Below, piece by piece: positions 1 to 8,541 of a stretch of 64,000 nt of DNA (position 1 is its first letter; the number at the start of each line of letters is the position of its first letter). The stretch covers positions 65,574 to 129,573 of the forward strand of contig NZ_KI928948.1 of NCBI RefSeq assembly GCF_000521215.1, read 5' to 3'. The notes beneath the pieces were generated by a model. It had not been told where the DNA came from. It worked only from the letters and a program-made list of their open reading frames with translations, and made no database searches. The translations under genes were made by a program, and so were the position numbers. The DNA comes from Labrenzia sp. DG1229. Lineage in GTDB: Bacteria > Pseudomonadota > Alphaproteobacteria > Rhizobiales > Stappiaceae.

Positions 1-685
1 AGGCGGCAAAGTCGCGGTACGGCGTGCCTCGAATGGCATAGAGATTTGGAAAGGCATGATACCAGTTGTCTCCGGGGATCAGAACGCCGGCCTCTTCCAG
101 CCAGACGGCCATGTGATCCTCCGTCTCGCCAGGTGCCATGATGAGCCTCGCCCTGACCCCGTCGAGATCGATATCCTGATCGTCTTCTATCAACTGTGTT
201 GGCGGCAAAAACCCGCCCCCTAGCCCCTCCATCGGACGATCACCTGGACCGCACCCGAGAGAAATACGTTCTTCGGGGGAAAGCCCGATGCCGAACTGTG
301 CTGCTGTTCTGCGGTTCAGGGCTTTGTGGGGTGCGATCTTGTTACCGTCCTGCCCGACCAGGTCCGATTGGAATTTTGCATTCGCGATCACCGGACACAC
401 GCGACCTTCTGCGAAAATGGCAGTGCCGGATATATGATCCCGATGACTGTGGGTGTAGATGATCCGGCCGACAAGCTTGCCGGTCCTTTTGCGAATTTCA
501 TCGAGCACGTTCTTCGCAGCGCCGGTGCTCTCCGACGTGTCGACCACAGTCAGAGATGAAGCCCCCTCGATGACGTGTTGCGTCGATGCCGCATAACCGA
601 CGGCGGTCCACATGCCGGGTGCCAACTCGACAATCGACTTGCGGAACTGGGTCTCGTTGTGATGGAGCAGATCAGCATTGGGCAT
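1..685 (-). CDS. Alkylsulfatase-type metallo-beta-lactamase hydrolase (C-terminus cut by window edge)
   Basis: I translated this directly from the minus strand because it has no stop inside the window; 228 codons are visible. The zinc motif THSHRDH lies near residue 80, followed by a PGDNWYH ... NLYAIRG stretch that resembles the SdsA/BDS1 alkyl-sulfatase family, zinc enzymes that hydrolyse primary or secondary alkyl sulfate esters. Family members are about 600 to 660 residues with dimerisation and SCP2-like domains, so roughly two thirds is missing here. The start ATG lies 3 bases after the stop of the upstream sulfatase gene, so the two are probably co-transcribed. Substrate is unknown; a lactonase-like or other MBL role cannot be excluded from the part seen. 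Confidence 0.82.
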   Translation of the reverse strand, partial: MPNADLLHHNETQFRKSIVELAPGMWTAVGYAASTQHVIEGASSLTVVDTSESTGAAKNVLDEIRKRTGKLVGRIIYTHSHRDHISGTAIFAEGRVCPVIANAKFQSDLVGQDGNKIAPHKALNRRTAAQFGIGLSPEERISLGCGPGDRPMEGLGGGFLPPTQLIEDDQDIDLDGVRARLIMAPGETEDHMAVWLEEAGVLIPGDNWYHAFPNLYAIRGTPYRDFAA

Positions 686-688
686 GGT

Positions 689-2332
689 TCAGCCTCCCGT
701 ATGCTTCTGCGGCGCCGGTCCGCGATAGTGCTCGGTAAGCTCTTCCGGAACTTCCGAACCATCCACCAGAAACGGCAGAATACCCTTCCTGATAGACCTT
801 CCCCGCATTCCCTTTATGTCATCGTCTGAGCGCGTTACCCTTTGAGCACATCGCCGCCCCCATTCGGCCAGCATCGTGTACAGCCGGTCGATTTCCACCT
901 GATGACCTGTTCCCTTTGCCAGGTCGTGGAACTCATCGGGGTCGTGTTTCAGGTCAAATAGCATCGGGCGGAACCCGCCTTCGGCATGCATGAGCTTGTA
1001 GCGGCCATCGAACACCATGAAGAGACGGCAATCCCTGGGTTCCAGCCCCAGTTTCACCGCTTGAGGGGTCGGTGAAAAGTCAAACTCGGAAACGGCGAAT
1101 TCACGCCAGTCCGGTTTTTCGCCGTGAAGCCACGGCAAAAGCGAACGACCCTCAAGAATATGATCCGGCACCTTGCCTCCTGCAGCCTCCACGAAGGTCG
1201 GCGCGAGATCTATGGATTCAACGAGAGCATCGCATGTCATTCCACGCGTTCCGTCCGCTTCCGGGCGCGGATCATAGACGATCATCGGGATCTTGACCGA
1301 AGGATCGTGGAACAGATCCTTTTCGCCGAGCCAGTGGTCACCGAGATAGTCACCGTGATCAGATGTCAGGACGATCATCGTGTCTTTCAGGCGGCCGGTT
1401 TTCTCAAGGTGATCCAGCAGGACACCAAGCTGATCGTCGCACTGTTTGATCAGGCCCATATAGGCGGGAATGACCTTTTGCCTGACATCGTCCCTTTGAA
1501 ACGCGCTGGAGATCCGATTTTCCATGTAGGCGGCATAAACCGGATGCGGATCGTCCAGTTCGACCTCGTGCCTGCTGGCGGCCGGAACATGGTTAAGTCC
1601 GTACATATCGTGATAGGGAGCGGGAACGATGTAGGGCCAGTGTGGCTTGATATAGCTGACATGGGCGCACCACGGTCCGCTCTGCGCTTCGATGAAATCG
1701 ATGGTGCGCGCTGTCAGCCAGGGTGTCTCGCTGTCTTTCTCGGAAATATTCGCAGGTTTGTCGGCATTGGCGAACATCCAGCCGGAGGCAATGTTCTCGT
1801 CTTCATTTATTCCGGCGTTGGCGAAATCCGCCCAGGGATTCTCACCTTCATACCCTTTTGATTTCAGGTATTCGTTATAGGGCGAACGTTTCTCGTCATA
1901 GAAGCCGTCCGGGCCACTGCCCCACAGGCCGTCGTCACGGATCCAGACATCAAATCCGCATTCGACCTGACGCGCCCCGATCACGCTGTCCGGTGCCAGC
2001 CCAAGACGCTTCATGCCTTCCTTGTCGGCTTTCATGTGGGTTTTGCCGATCAGCCAGCAATCCATGCCGGTATCACGCAGGTGGTCGCCAAGTGTGTGCT
2101 CGCCCACACGCAAGGGAAAGCCGTTCCAGGCAGCACCATGGGAAGAAACATACCTGCCGGTGTAAAAGCTCATCCGGCTGGCGCCACAGATTGGCGACTG
2201 AACATAGGCATTGGTGAAGCGCACGCCCATCGCCGCGACACGATCGAAATTCGGCGTGTTAAGATGCGGATGTCCGGCGCAGCTGAGATAGTCAAACCGC
2301 AGCTGGTCATACATGATGAACAGAATATTCAA
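689..2332 (-). CDS. Formylglycine-type sulfatase (choline-sulfatase/phosphonate monoester hydrolase-like)
   Basis: A 547-residue alkaline-phosphatase-fold sulfatase. The metal-binding start (NILFIMYDQLR) and the nucleophile motif CGASR (Cys49 to Arg53) are present, as are the TSDHGDYLGDH metal-binding segment and a GEKDLFHDP stretch. I start at TTG 2332 because a GGAGAAG ribosome site lies 7 bases upstream and the family N-terminus begins there; the frame is open much further upstream, but that part only mirrors the divergent IclR gene. The motif has Ala where the aerobic formylglycine-generating enzyme usually prefers Pro (CxPxR), so maturation may be by an anSME-type enzyme. No signal peptide is visible, suggesting cytoplasmic action after import. 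Confidence 0.88.
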   Translation of the reverse strand: MNILFIMYDQLRFDYLSCAGHPHLNTPNFDRVAAMGVRFTNAYVQSPICGASRMSFYTGRYVSSHGAAWNGFPLRVGEHTLGDHLRDTGMDCWLIGKTHMKADKEGMKRLGLAPDSVIGARQVECGFDVWIRDDGLWGSGPDGFYDEKRSPYNEYLKSKGYEGENPWADFANAGINEDENIASGWMFANADKPANISEKDSETPWLTARTIDFIEAQSGPWCAHVSYIKPHWPYIVPAPYHDMYGLNHVPAASRHEVELDDPHPVYAAYMENRISSAFQRDDVRQKVIPAYMGLIKQCDDQLGVLLDHLEKTGRLKDTMIVLTSDHGDYLGDHWLGEKDLFHDPSVKIPMIVYDPRPEADGTRGMTCDALVESIDLAPTFVEAAGGKVPDHILEGRSLLPWLHGEKPDWREFAVSEFDFSPTPQAVKLGLEPRDCRLFMVFDGRYKLMHAEGGFRPMLFDLKHDPDEFHDLAKGTGHQVEIDRLYTMLAEWGRRCAQRVTRSDDDIKGMRGRSIRKGILPFLVDGSEVPEELTEHYRGPAPQKHTGG

Positions 2333-2442
2333 GCGCGGACTTCTCCACTTTTTTGCCAGCCAGGTTGACCGGCGACCTCCCTCGGGCAATGCCCGTCTGT
2401 CAGAGATGTATTGCCCTTCCTTTTCGAGTTGTCTAATCTCCA

Positions 2443-2457
2443 GTCCGCCAGGCGGAC
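2443..2457. promoter_or_regulatory. Perfect palindrome GTCCGCC-A-GGCGGAC, likely IclR operator
   Basis: Seven-base arms around one central base lie 10 bases upstream of the IclR start codon and 110 bases upstream of the divergent sulfatase. The shape matches the GxxCCGC-N-GCGGxxC palindromes described for IclR-family regulators. Probably the autoregulatory and sulfatase control site; inference from position and symmetry. Confidence 0.55.
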
Positions 2458-2467
2458 CGATACAATA

Positions 2468-3304
2468 ATGACCGAAAATCCTCGAAACGAGCGCGTCAGA
2501 TCCCTTGAACGGGGGCTGGAAATCATCGAATTCCTGTCGCGCCGCACACGGTCGTCCCTGGCTGATCTGCGCCAGGCAACCGGCTTTTCCAATGCTACGC
2601 TGTTGAGGCTGCTCGCCAGCCTGCAGCACCGGGGCTGGGTCCGGCGCAACATCGTGGAGGGCCAGTACGAGCTCTCGCATTCGATCGACAAGGTGTTGGG
2701 CGAAAATGCTCGCGCGCATCCGCTCGCGGAACTTGCCGGGCCCATTCTTCTGGATCTCAAGGGACGGCGGACGGGTCTGCCGTCCGACCTGAACGCCGTG
2801 ACAGGTCCGGGACGCATTGAAATCATTGAAAGCACGCGTCTTCGCGGTCCCATGGCCCCGACCCGAACCGCGCTCGGCATTCGTCCGTCGATGGTATTGT
2901 CTGCACACGGCCGCGCCATCCTCGCCTTTTCGCCCGAACCCGTCGCGGAAAGACACCTTGAGAGCCTCAAGAACTTCGCCGGCAAGGAAGAACTTCGCAT
3001 GATCGAAGGCGGTTTTCTGGCAACTGAAATCGCCGAAACACGCAAGCGCGGCTTCGGATTGCGCGAGGCGGCCTACTGGCAAGCGCCGTTCGATCCGGGG
3101 CCAGAACTCGGAGCGATGGCCGTACCGATCATCTCAAAGTCCGGTGTGCACGGATCAATCAGTATTCTCTGGATGATCAATGACATGGATATCGAAGAGG
3201 TGCTGGCTTTTGGTTGTCTCGATGACCTTCAAAAAGCTGCCAAAAGAGTGGCGGAGGTGCTCGACCGGGAACGGATCCGCGCGCCTGATATCTTGTCCGC
3301 ATAG
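2468..3304 (+). CDS. IclR-family transcriptional regulator
   Basis: A 278-residue regulator. The N-terminus carries a winged helix-turn-helix (RSLERGLEIIEFLSRR ... LADLRQATGFSNATLLRLLASL, residues 10 to 55) and the C-terminal 170 residues form the IclR effector domain (GAMAVPIISKSGVHGSISI). The start at ATG 2468 is preferred over an in-frame ATG 57 bases upstream because the family HTH begins shortly after it and the palindrome would otherwise lie inside the gene. It is divergent from the sulfatase and converges on the SDR gene, so it likely controls sulfate-ester or aryl-alcohol catabolism in this block. Effector unknown. Confidence 0.9.
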   Translation: MTENPRNERVRSLERGLEIIEFLSRRTRSSLADLRQATGFSNATLLRLLASLQHRGWVRRNIVEGQYELSHSIDKVLGENARAHPLAELAGPILLDLKGRRTGLPSDLNAVTGPGRIEIIESTRLRGPMAPTRTALGIRPSMVLSAHGRAILAFSPEPVAERHLESLKNFAGKEELRMIEGGFLATEIAETRKRGFGLREAAYWQAPFDPGPELGAMAVPIISKSGVHGSISILWMINDMDIEEVLAFGCLDDLQKAAKRVAEVLDRERIRAPDILSA

Positions 3305-3355
3305 CAACATTACTGCTTCCAAAGTGTCTGGACGGAATACCGGCGCTGGCTCCTG

Positions 3356-4120
3356 TCAAAGCTTCATGTTTTCACTCATCGCCATCGCGCTCATGCCGCC
3401 ATCAATCGTGATGTCCTGTCCCTTGATCCAGCCGCTTTCAGGAGATGCCAGGAAGATGATCACATCGGCGACTTCCTCGGGCAGGCCCGGACGCCCGGCA
3501 CGTGCAACGTTTTTGGCCATACGCTCCCCGAAAGCGGCCGCAAAATCCTTCAAAATGCCTGTATTGACCGCTGCAGGGCTGACCGAATTCATGCGTAGAC
3601 CACGGGCGATCATGTTTTCGGTCTCCGCCATGGTCATGACGATCACCGCCTCTTTGGAAAGATTGTAGGCCCGCGTCGCGTCAATGCCTCTTTCGCTGAT
3701 GAACGCCGGAAGTCCATCCGGCTGGAGAGACATCAATGCCTTGACCTCCTCAAGGTTATCCCGCCACATCGCCCCTGCCCGCGACGCCGTATTGACGATC
3801 GCAGCACCTGGTTCCAGCTTGTCCAGCATGCCGTCCATCAAACTGCGCAACCCGAACCAGTTCACCTGAATGATTTTCTCTTCCAGCCCGTCGCGCGGTG
3901 GCAGTCCGGCATTGTTGATGAGCGCATCAAAAGATCCGGAAGCAGCTTCGACCGCCGACCGGATCGAAACCGGATTGCCCAGATCCGTCTTGATCCACTC
4001 CGCCACAGAAACCTGTGGTTCGGTGATGTCGAACGCTGCTACCTCGTGCCCGAGCTCCGCCAGCTTCCTGGCAACTTCGGCCCCTATCCCCGACGAGCCT
4101 CCGGTCAACGCCACGCGCAT
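3356..4120 (-). CDS. Short-chain dehydrogenase/reductase (coniferyl-alcohol dehydrogenase-like)
   Basis: A 254-residue NAD(P)-dependent SDR. The cofactor glycine motif TGGSSGIG is at residues 6 to 13, NNAG at 69 to 72, catalytic Ser113, and YNLSK with Tyr152 and Lys156. The long stretch between the active-site serine and tyrosine and the MxxxDNLEEVK segment resemble the coniferyl-alcohol/3-alpha-hydroxysteroid dehydrogenase group. A GGGGAGG ribosome site precedes the ATG. It is the last gene of the TRAP-led minus-strand block and is a paralogue of the SDR at 7743-8525, so the two may oxidise related alcohols or successive intermediates. Confidence 0.88.
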   Translation of the reverse strand: MRVALTGGSSGIGAEVARKLAELGHEVAAFDITEPQVSVAEWIKTDLGNPVSIRSAVEAASGSFDALINNAGLPPRDGLEEKIIQVNWFGLRSLMDGMLDKLEPGAAIVNTASRAGAMWRDNLEEVKALMSLQPDGLPAFISERGIDATRAYNLSKEAVIVMTMAETENMIARGLRMNSVSPAAVNTGILKDFAAAFGERMAKNVARAGRPGLPEEVADVIIFLASPESGWIKGQDITIDGGMSAMAMSENMKL

Positions 4121-4176
4121 CTCAATCCTCCCCTATCCTGTCTCGACCTAAACCTTCCTGCCAATCGCCGCTCGCG

Positions 4177-5367
4177 TCAAACGCGGACAACTTTCAGCCT
4201 GGTCTTCAAATTCGTCCGGCAGAAGGCATGCAGGAAACAGGTTTGCTCGGAGATATCGAGCATTTCCTGGGCCGTCTCATCGCTCTCCGATGTTTCCAGA
4301 TAGACATGCGTCTCGATCGGATCGGCTTCGCCGGCCCGACCCGTGCCGCCAGAGGCGCCACCAAGGGAGAAATGCGTGTCCTGAACGATACGATAGTCCG
4401 GCAGGTCCAGCTTGAGCATCGAAACGAAGCGTCCGAACTGGGTCATGAAGCAAAAACCTATTCCCGCGCTGATCAGCGTGTTGGCATCCGGCGCCCGGCC
4501 GTCTTCGGAGCTCAGAAAACGAAAGCTCGTTCCATGGGGCGAATAAAGCATCTGCTGGATGTCCTTGATGCCGTCAGGCCTGAGTTCGGCGATCGCGCCG
4601 GGGTTCAGGCGCCGGTTCTGTTCATCGGCAAGACTGGATGCCGCCGCAGCCGTTCCAAGCGCCACGTCCTTTTTCGGCGTCATCCCAACCGGCTCCACCA
4701 GCATGAATGAAGACGCCTCTGCCCGGCTTTTGGCGAAATGGTTACCCGGATCGGGAAAGAGGTCTCCCTCCAGTTCCGCAACCTTCGCAGTCGGCAGTTC
4801 GACACCGTTCCTGCCGAGCTTGAACAGGCTTTCCAGTTTGCCACGCATCAGGCCGTTGAGAGGCGAGGCATGGACCGCGTTCATCAGGAATGTGTTGAGC
4901 GCACCATTCTCCAGGTCGCAATCGATCTCCACGCGCAATTCCACCGGTTCGGCGCCGCCCACCATGGTGCGCTTCGGCATGGACCCTTTCATGGTGTAGA
5001 AATTGTCCTGGATCAGCTTGAGTTTCCTGATCTCGACCCCTTGCATGTCGGCAAGCGCACAAATCTCGTTCATGTAGCTGGCAATCATGCCTGTGGTCAG
5101 AAAGGCCAGCGGGCAAGGTGCTTCATCGTGACCGCTCAGATAAGGGCCCTCATCGGAAACCAGACGCCAGGTGTCGCCGGTTTTCGCGGATCTGACGAGC
5201 GCCTCCTTCTGAAACCCGGACAGTGAGCGTACCCAGGTGCGAAGCGCATCACCCTTACGGTTCTCCGGCGCATTGATGCCGACTTCGTCCGCATTCGACA
5301 CCTTGAATAACGGCGCCAGGCTGCTTTCACCGATGACGTTCTCGCCAAGTTTTGCCATGTCATTCAT
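4177..5367 (-). CDS. Tandem OsmC-like domain protein
   Basis: A 396-residue protein that appears to hold two OsmC/Ohr-like folds, at about residues 65 to 185 and 275 to 396. Domain 1 keeps Cys85 in a PCPLAFLTTG segment, but the position expected for its partner reads HASPLNG, with Ser in place of Cys. Domain 2 has Cys306 (GIGFCFMTQ) and Cys377 (EQTCFLHAFC), the spacing of the usual thiol pair. OsmC-family proteins reduce organic peroxides; double versions are poorly known. Lying between an SDR and an aldehyde dehydrogenase, it may protect against, or directly act on, a reactive intermediate. Family call is from motif spacing only. Confidence 0.65.
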   Translation of the reverse strand: MNDMAKLGENVIGESSLAPLFKVSNADEVGINAPENRKGDALRTWVRSLSGFQKEALVRSAKTGDTWRLVSDEGPYLSGHDEAPCPLAFLTTGMIASYMNEICALADMQGVEIRKLKLIQDNFYTMKGSMPKRTMVGGAEPVELRVEIDCDLENGALNTFLMNAVHASPLNGLMRGKLESLFKLGRNGVELPTAKVAELEGDLFPDPGNHFAKSRAEASSFMLVEPVGMTPKKDVALGTAAAASSLADEQNRRLNPGAIAELRPDGIKDIQQMLYSPHGTSFRFLSSEDGRAPDANTLISAGIGFCFMTQFGRFVSMLKLDLPDYRIVQDTHFSLGGASGGTGRAGEADPIETHVYLETSESDETAQEMLDISEQTCFLHAFCRTNLKTRLKVVRV

Positions 5368-5412
5368 CTCCCGAATATCTGTCTTTTTCCGATCCCGCCA
5401 GGGTCGACGGGA

Positions 5413-6924
5413 TCATTGCGGCTGCTCGAGGAGGAACCCGGCAGGAGCCGATATGGAATGTGGTTCGGCAAAAGCCAGAGCGCCGTCATATCCGAGGTTC
5501 CGGCCAATGCCCGACTGTTTGAAACCGCCGAACGGTCCGCGCCCGTCCTGTGCCATCGGCCCGTGGCCGTTCAGATAGGTGTAGCCGGCCTCCAGCCGCC
5601 GGGCGATGCGCACCGCGCGATCCGCATCGGAGGTCCAGACGGACGAGCACAGGCCGAACTCACTGTCATTTGCCGCAGCGACGGCTTCGTCTTCGGTGCG
5701 GAACTTCATGATCGGCAGACAGGGGCCGAACTGCTCCTCGCGGACCATCTTGAGCGAAGGATCAGCGTCGTAGACAAGCGCCGGCTTCTGGAAATAGCCA
5801 CCACCATTGTAAAGATCCTCGTCCGGCACCTGGCCGCATTCCTTCAGATCTGCGCCCCTTGCCCGTGCCTCTGCGATCATTTCCCTGACGACCTTGAGCT
5901 GGCGTGGATTGTTGACAGGCCCCATGGTGGTCTCGGGCACAAGACCGTCGCCAACAACGGCCCGCTCACAGGCCGCGGTAAAACCGTCGACGACTTCATC
6001 GTAACGGCTTGCGTGAACATACATCCGTTTCAGGGCCATGCAGATCTGGCCGGAGGACCCGAACGCACCCCAGTACATCTTGTTGAATGCTTCTTCATTC
6101 AACTCTACATCTTCCAGGATCAGGGCCGCATCGTTGCCTCCCAGTTCAAGCGTGACGGGTGTGATGTTTTCGGCGGCCACTTTCATAACGTGCCGTCCGA
6201 CGCCGACGGACCCCGTGAAGTTGACCATACGTACCAGCGGATGGCCGGTGAGCGTGTCACCAATCTGTCCGGCGTCACCGGTGATGATGTTCAGGACGCC
6301 GGGCGGCAGCAATCTGGCGATGATCTGCAGAGTGAGCACCGGTGCCATTGCGCTGTCTTCCGAGGGTTTCACCACCACGGTGTTGCCGGTTACCAGCGCT
6401 TGCGGAAGTTTGGCGCCAAGGATCGACAACGGCCAGTTCCAGGGAACGATCAACGCGGCAACACCGCGCGGCTGCCGGGTGATGATGGTATCGAATTTCG
6501 GGCCGACATCCGCCGGTCCGAGTTCCTCGTCGACCGCCATGCGTTCACCATAGGCAGCCGCCTGGAGGAAACGGTCGCCAAGGCGGCTCATTTCCAACAG
6601 TGTCTCACGCGCGATCTTGCCGTGTTCGCGGGTAAAAAGGCGGGAGCGATACTTGACGTCTTCCTGGTCCGCCACCAGGGCCGAGGCAATATCGCGCAAC
6701 CTTCGTGCCCGTTCCTCAAATCCAAGGTCCGCCCAGGCCGGAAACGCTGCATGCGCCGCCTCGACGGCTTCATTCATATCCTCTCGGGCTGCCGCTGCTG
6801 CATGACCGACAAGCTCCGAAGGTCTGGCAGGGTTGAACAGATCATAGACAGCGCTGCCCGAAGCCGGGCGCACCTTCCCGTTTATGAAGATGCCCGTGGT
6901 TATCTCCTGGTCCATGTTGTTCAT
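5413..6924 (-). CDS. NAD(P)-dependent aldehyde dehydrogenase
   Basis: A 503-residue ALDH-superfamily enzyme of normal length. PWNWPLS and VKPSE (cofactor binding) lie near residues 161 to 190, FTGSVGVG at 236 to 243, general base Glu260 in LELGGND and nucleophile Cys295 in SGQICMA. It converts an aldehyde to the acid and would take the product of the neighbouring alcohol dehydrogenases. The start ATG sits 10 bases after the SnoaL gene stop, within one operon. Substrate is not set by the sequence; benzaldehyde or coniferyl-aldehyde type is inferred from the SDR neighbours. Confidence 0.92.
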   Translation of the reverse strand: MNNMDQEITTGIFINGKVRPASGSAVYDLFNPARPSELVGHAAAAAREDMNEAVEAAHAAFPAWADLGFEERARRLRDIASALVADQEDVKYRSRLFTREHGKIARETLLEMSRLGDRFLQAAAYGERMAVDEELGPADVGPKFDTIITRQPRGVAALIVPWNWPLSILGAKLPQALVTGNTVVVKPSEDSAMAPVLTLQIIARLLPPGVLNIITGDAGQIGDTLTGHPLVRMVNFTGSVGVGRHVMKVAAENITPVTLELGGNDAALILEDVELNEEAFNKMYWGAFGSSGQICMALKRMYVHASRYDEVVDGFTAACERAVVGDGLVPETTMGPVNNPRQLKVVREMIAEARARGADLKECGQVPDEDLYNGGGYFQKPALVYDADPSLKMVREEQFGPCLPIMKFRTEDEAVAAANDSEFGLCSSVWTSDADRAVRIARRLEAGYTYLNGHGPMAQDGRGPFGGFKQSGIGRNLGYDGALAFAEPHSISAPAGFLLEQPQ

Positions 6925-6934
6925 GATCTTGTCC

Positions 6935-7732
6935 TCAGAACTTTCCCTGGTTGTTCCATTCCTCGGGTGCGAGGATCTTTTCGGTGACGTCCCAATGCTC
7001 GACGATCCGGCCTTCTTGCAGCCGGAAGATGTCGAAGACGCAATAGTGACTCCTGCCCATCTGCATGTGGCTGAGGGTCACGACGAAATTGCCCTGGCCA
7101 ATCAGCTTGTGAACTTTCCAGTAGCGCATGGCTTCGCCGCGCGCCGCCAGATCCGACACCAGCCCTGCAAGCCCATCGAGTCCGTCGGCCGCATCGGGAT
7201 TGTGCTGCAGATACTCGTCCGCGGAAATGAAGTCGGCAGCGCGCGCAAAATCACCATTGATCAGACACGCGTCGCAAAAGGATCGTACGAGGGCCTTGTT
7301 GGCTTCGGTCCTGTGGAGATCCTCGATCCTTGTGGTGCCATCCGTCATCGTGCGGCCCGACTTCGTCCTTGTTTCGAACGTCTGGATGACGTCCCAGTGC
7401 TCAACAACCCTGTCGGTCTCGTCGGTGTCGAACAAATCGCCTGTCACCCATTTGCTCTCACCATTGTTGAGGCTCTGAAAAACGTGAAGGAAGACAAAGG
7501 ATCCGTCCTCGATTGCGCGGATCACTTCGATCTGGCGTACCGGGTTGCGCTCGAGGAACGGACCGAAGAATTCAGCAAAACCCTTCTGTCCATCGCCAAC
7601 TCCTGTCGAATGCTGCGTATAGCGGGCACCGGTGTGCGCGTTGAGCGCCTCCCAGACCTTCCCGTCCCGGATGCCGTCGAGATACAGTCCGTTTGCGTGA
7701 TGAACCTTGTTGGTGCCTGACAGCGAATGCAT
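6935..7732 (-). CDS. Double SnoaL-like domain protein
   Basis: A 265-residue protein built of two SnoaL/NTF2-like domains of about 130 residues each; both end in a VEHWDV strand (near residues 110 and 248), evidence of an internal duplication. The NTF2 cone fold serves as a small-molecule cyclase, isomerase or hydratase, or only as a binding protein. The gene lies 10 bases from both neighbours, between an SDR and the aldehyde dehydrogenase, so an intermediate of that pathway is the likely ligand. The exact activity cannot be read from the sequence. Confidence 0.75.
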   Translation of the reverse strand: MHSLSGTNKVHHANGLYLDGIRDGKVWEALNAHTGARYTQHSTGVGDGQKGFAEFFGPFLERNPVRQIEVIRAIEDGSFVFLHVFQSLNNGESKWVTGDLFDTDETDRVVEHWDVIQTFETRTKSGRTMTDGTTRIEDLHRTEANKALVRSFCDACLINGDFARAADFISADEYLQHNPDAADGLDGLAGLVSDLAARGEAMRYWKVHKLIGQGNFVVTLSHMQMGRSHYCVFDIFRLQEGRIVEHWDVTEKILAPEEWNNQGKF

Positions 7733-7742
7733 GATGGAAGCC

Positions 7743-8525
7743 TCAAAACTGGTGAATATTGCTCAGGATATGGCCGGACATGCCACCGTCGACCGTCAGG
7801 TTTGCACCGCGGAACCATTTTGCATGTTCGCTCAGTGCAAAGGCGACGACAGGTGCCACATCCTGTGGTCTCCCCGGCCGGTCCATGTGCTTGCGATCTT
7901 CCTTCGCCCGCTCGCCCAACGTTTGAAGAAAGTCCCCCAGGATCGGCGTGTCGACCGGGCCCGGGCTGATGCAGTTCATCGTTATGTTTCGGTCGCGCCA
8001 GGTCCATCGGTTCTGCATTGTCCAGACAATCAGAGCTTCCTTTGACAGAAAATAGGAACGGCCACCCTCGGCATTATCGAGACCTTCGGCCCGGCAAAAG
8101 CCGGCAACATCGTGATCAAGCGACACTTTCATCGCCCGTTTGACCTGATCGACCGCATTGGGCCAACCGAACCCTGCCAGGGATGCCAGGTTTGCGATCG
8201 ACGCTCCGTCCGCGAGCTTGGGCACGATCGCGAGCGTCAAGCGCTGCAATCCGTAGAAATTGACTTTCAGAACTGCTTCGGCTGCCCGGGTTGGCGGTAC
8301 ACCGGCAATATTGGCCAGTCCATCCGCACCCTCGGGCAGCTCTGCGACAAGGGCGTCAATTGACGCAGGATCTCCCAGGTCTGCCTCGAAAAACCGGTCT
8401 GCGTTGCCTGTTGCATCGCGATCGACGCCGATGACGGTTGCGCCCTGTTCCTTCAGCAGTCGGCAAGTCTCTGCCCCGATACCTGACGCTGCCCCAGTTA
8501 CGATAAACGTCTTGCCGTTGTTCAT
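7743..8525 (-). CDS. Short-chain dehydrogenase/reductase (coniferyl-alcohol dehydrogenase-like)
   Basis: A 260-residue SDR with TGAASGIG at residues 10 to 17, NIAG at 72 to 75, Ser115 and YFLSK (Tyr158, Lys162). The segments SKEALIVWTMQNRWTWRDR and SPGPVDTPIL are typical of coniferyl-alcohol dehydrogenases (CalA group), which oxidise aryl allylic alcohols to aldehydes. It follows the TRAP permease gene by 16 bases and precedes the SnoaL gene, so it is probably the first oxidation step after uptake. The asparagine of NNAG is replaced (ANIAG), which is common in this subgroup. Confidence 0.88.
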   Translation of the reverse strand: MNNGKTFIVTGAASGIGAETCRLLKEQGATVIGVDRDATGNADRFFEADLGDPASIDALVAELPEGADGLANIAGVPPTRAAEAVLKVNFYGLQRLTLAIVPKLADGASIANLASLAGFGWPNAVDQVKRAMKVSLDHDVAGFCRAEGLDNAEGGRSYFLSKEALIVWTMQNRWTWRDRNITMNCISPGPVDTPILGDFLQTLGERAKEDRKHMDRPGRPQDVAPVVAFALSEHAKWFRGANLTVDGGMSGHILSNIHQF

Positions 8526-8541
8526 GAAAATTCTCCCAAGG

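Noticed and set aside
1124..1861. A 245-codon plus-strand open frame inside the sulfatase gene
   Set aside because: Antisense to an intact sulfatase; no family features or ribosome site.
2333..3082. A minus-strand open frame that extends the sulfatase 250 codons upstream
   Set aside because: It runs antisense through the IclR gene; the family N-terminus and ribosome site begin at TTG 2332.
5416..6987. A 523-codon plus-strand open frame opposite the aldehyde dehydrogenase
   Set aside because: It is a shadow of the highly biased codon pattern of the ALDH gene on the other strand; the translation has no domain and an odd Arg/Cys/His-rich composition.
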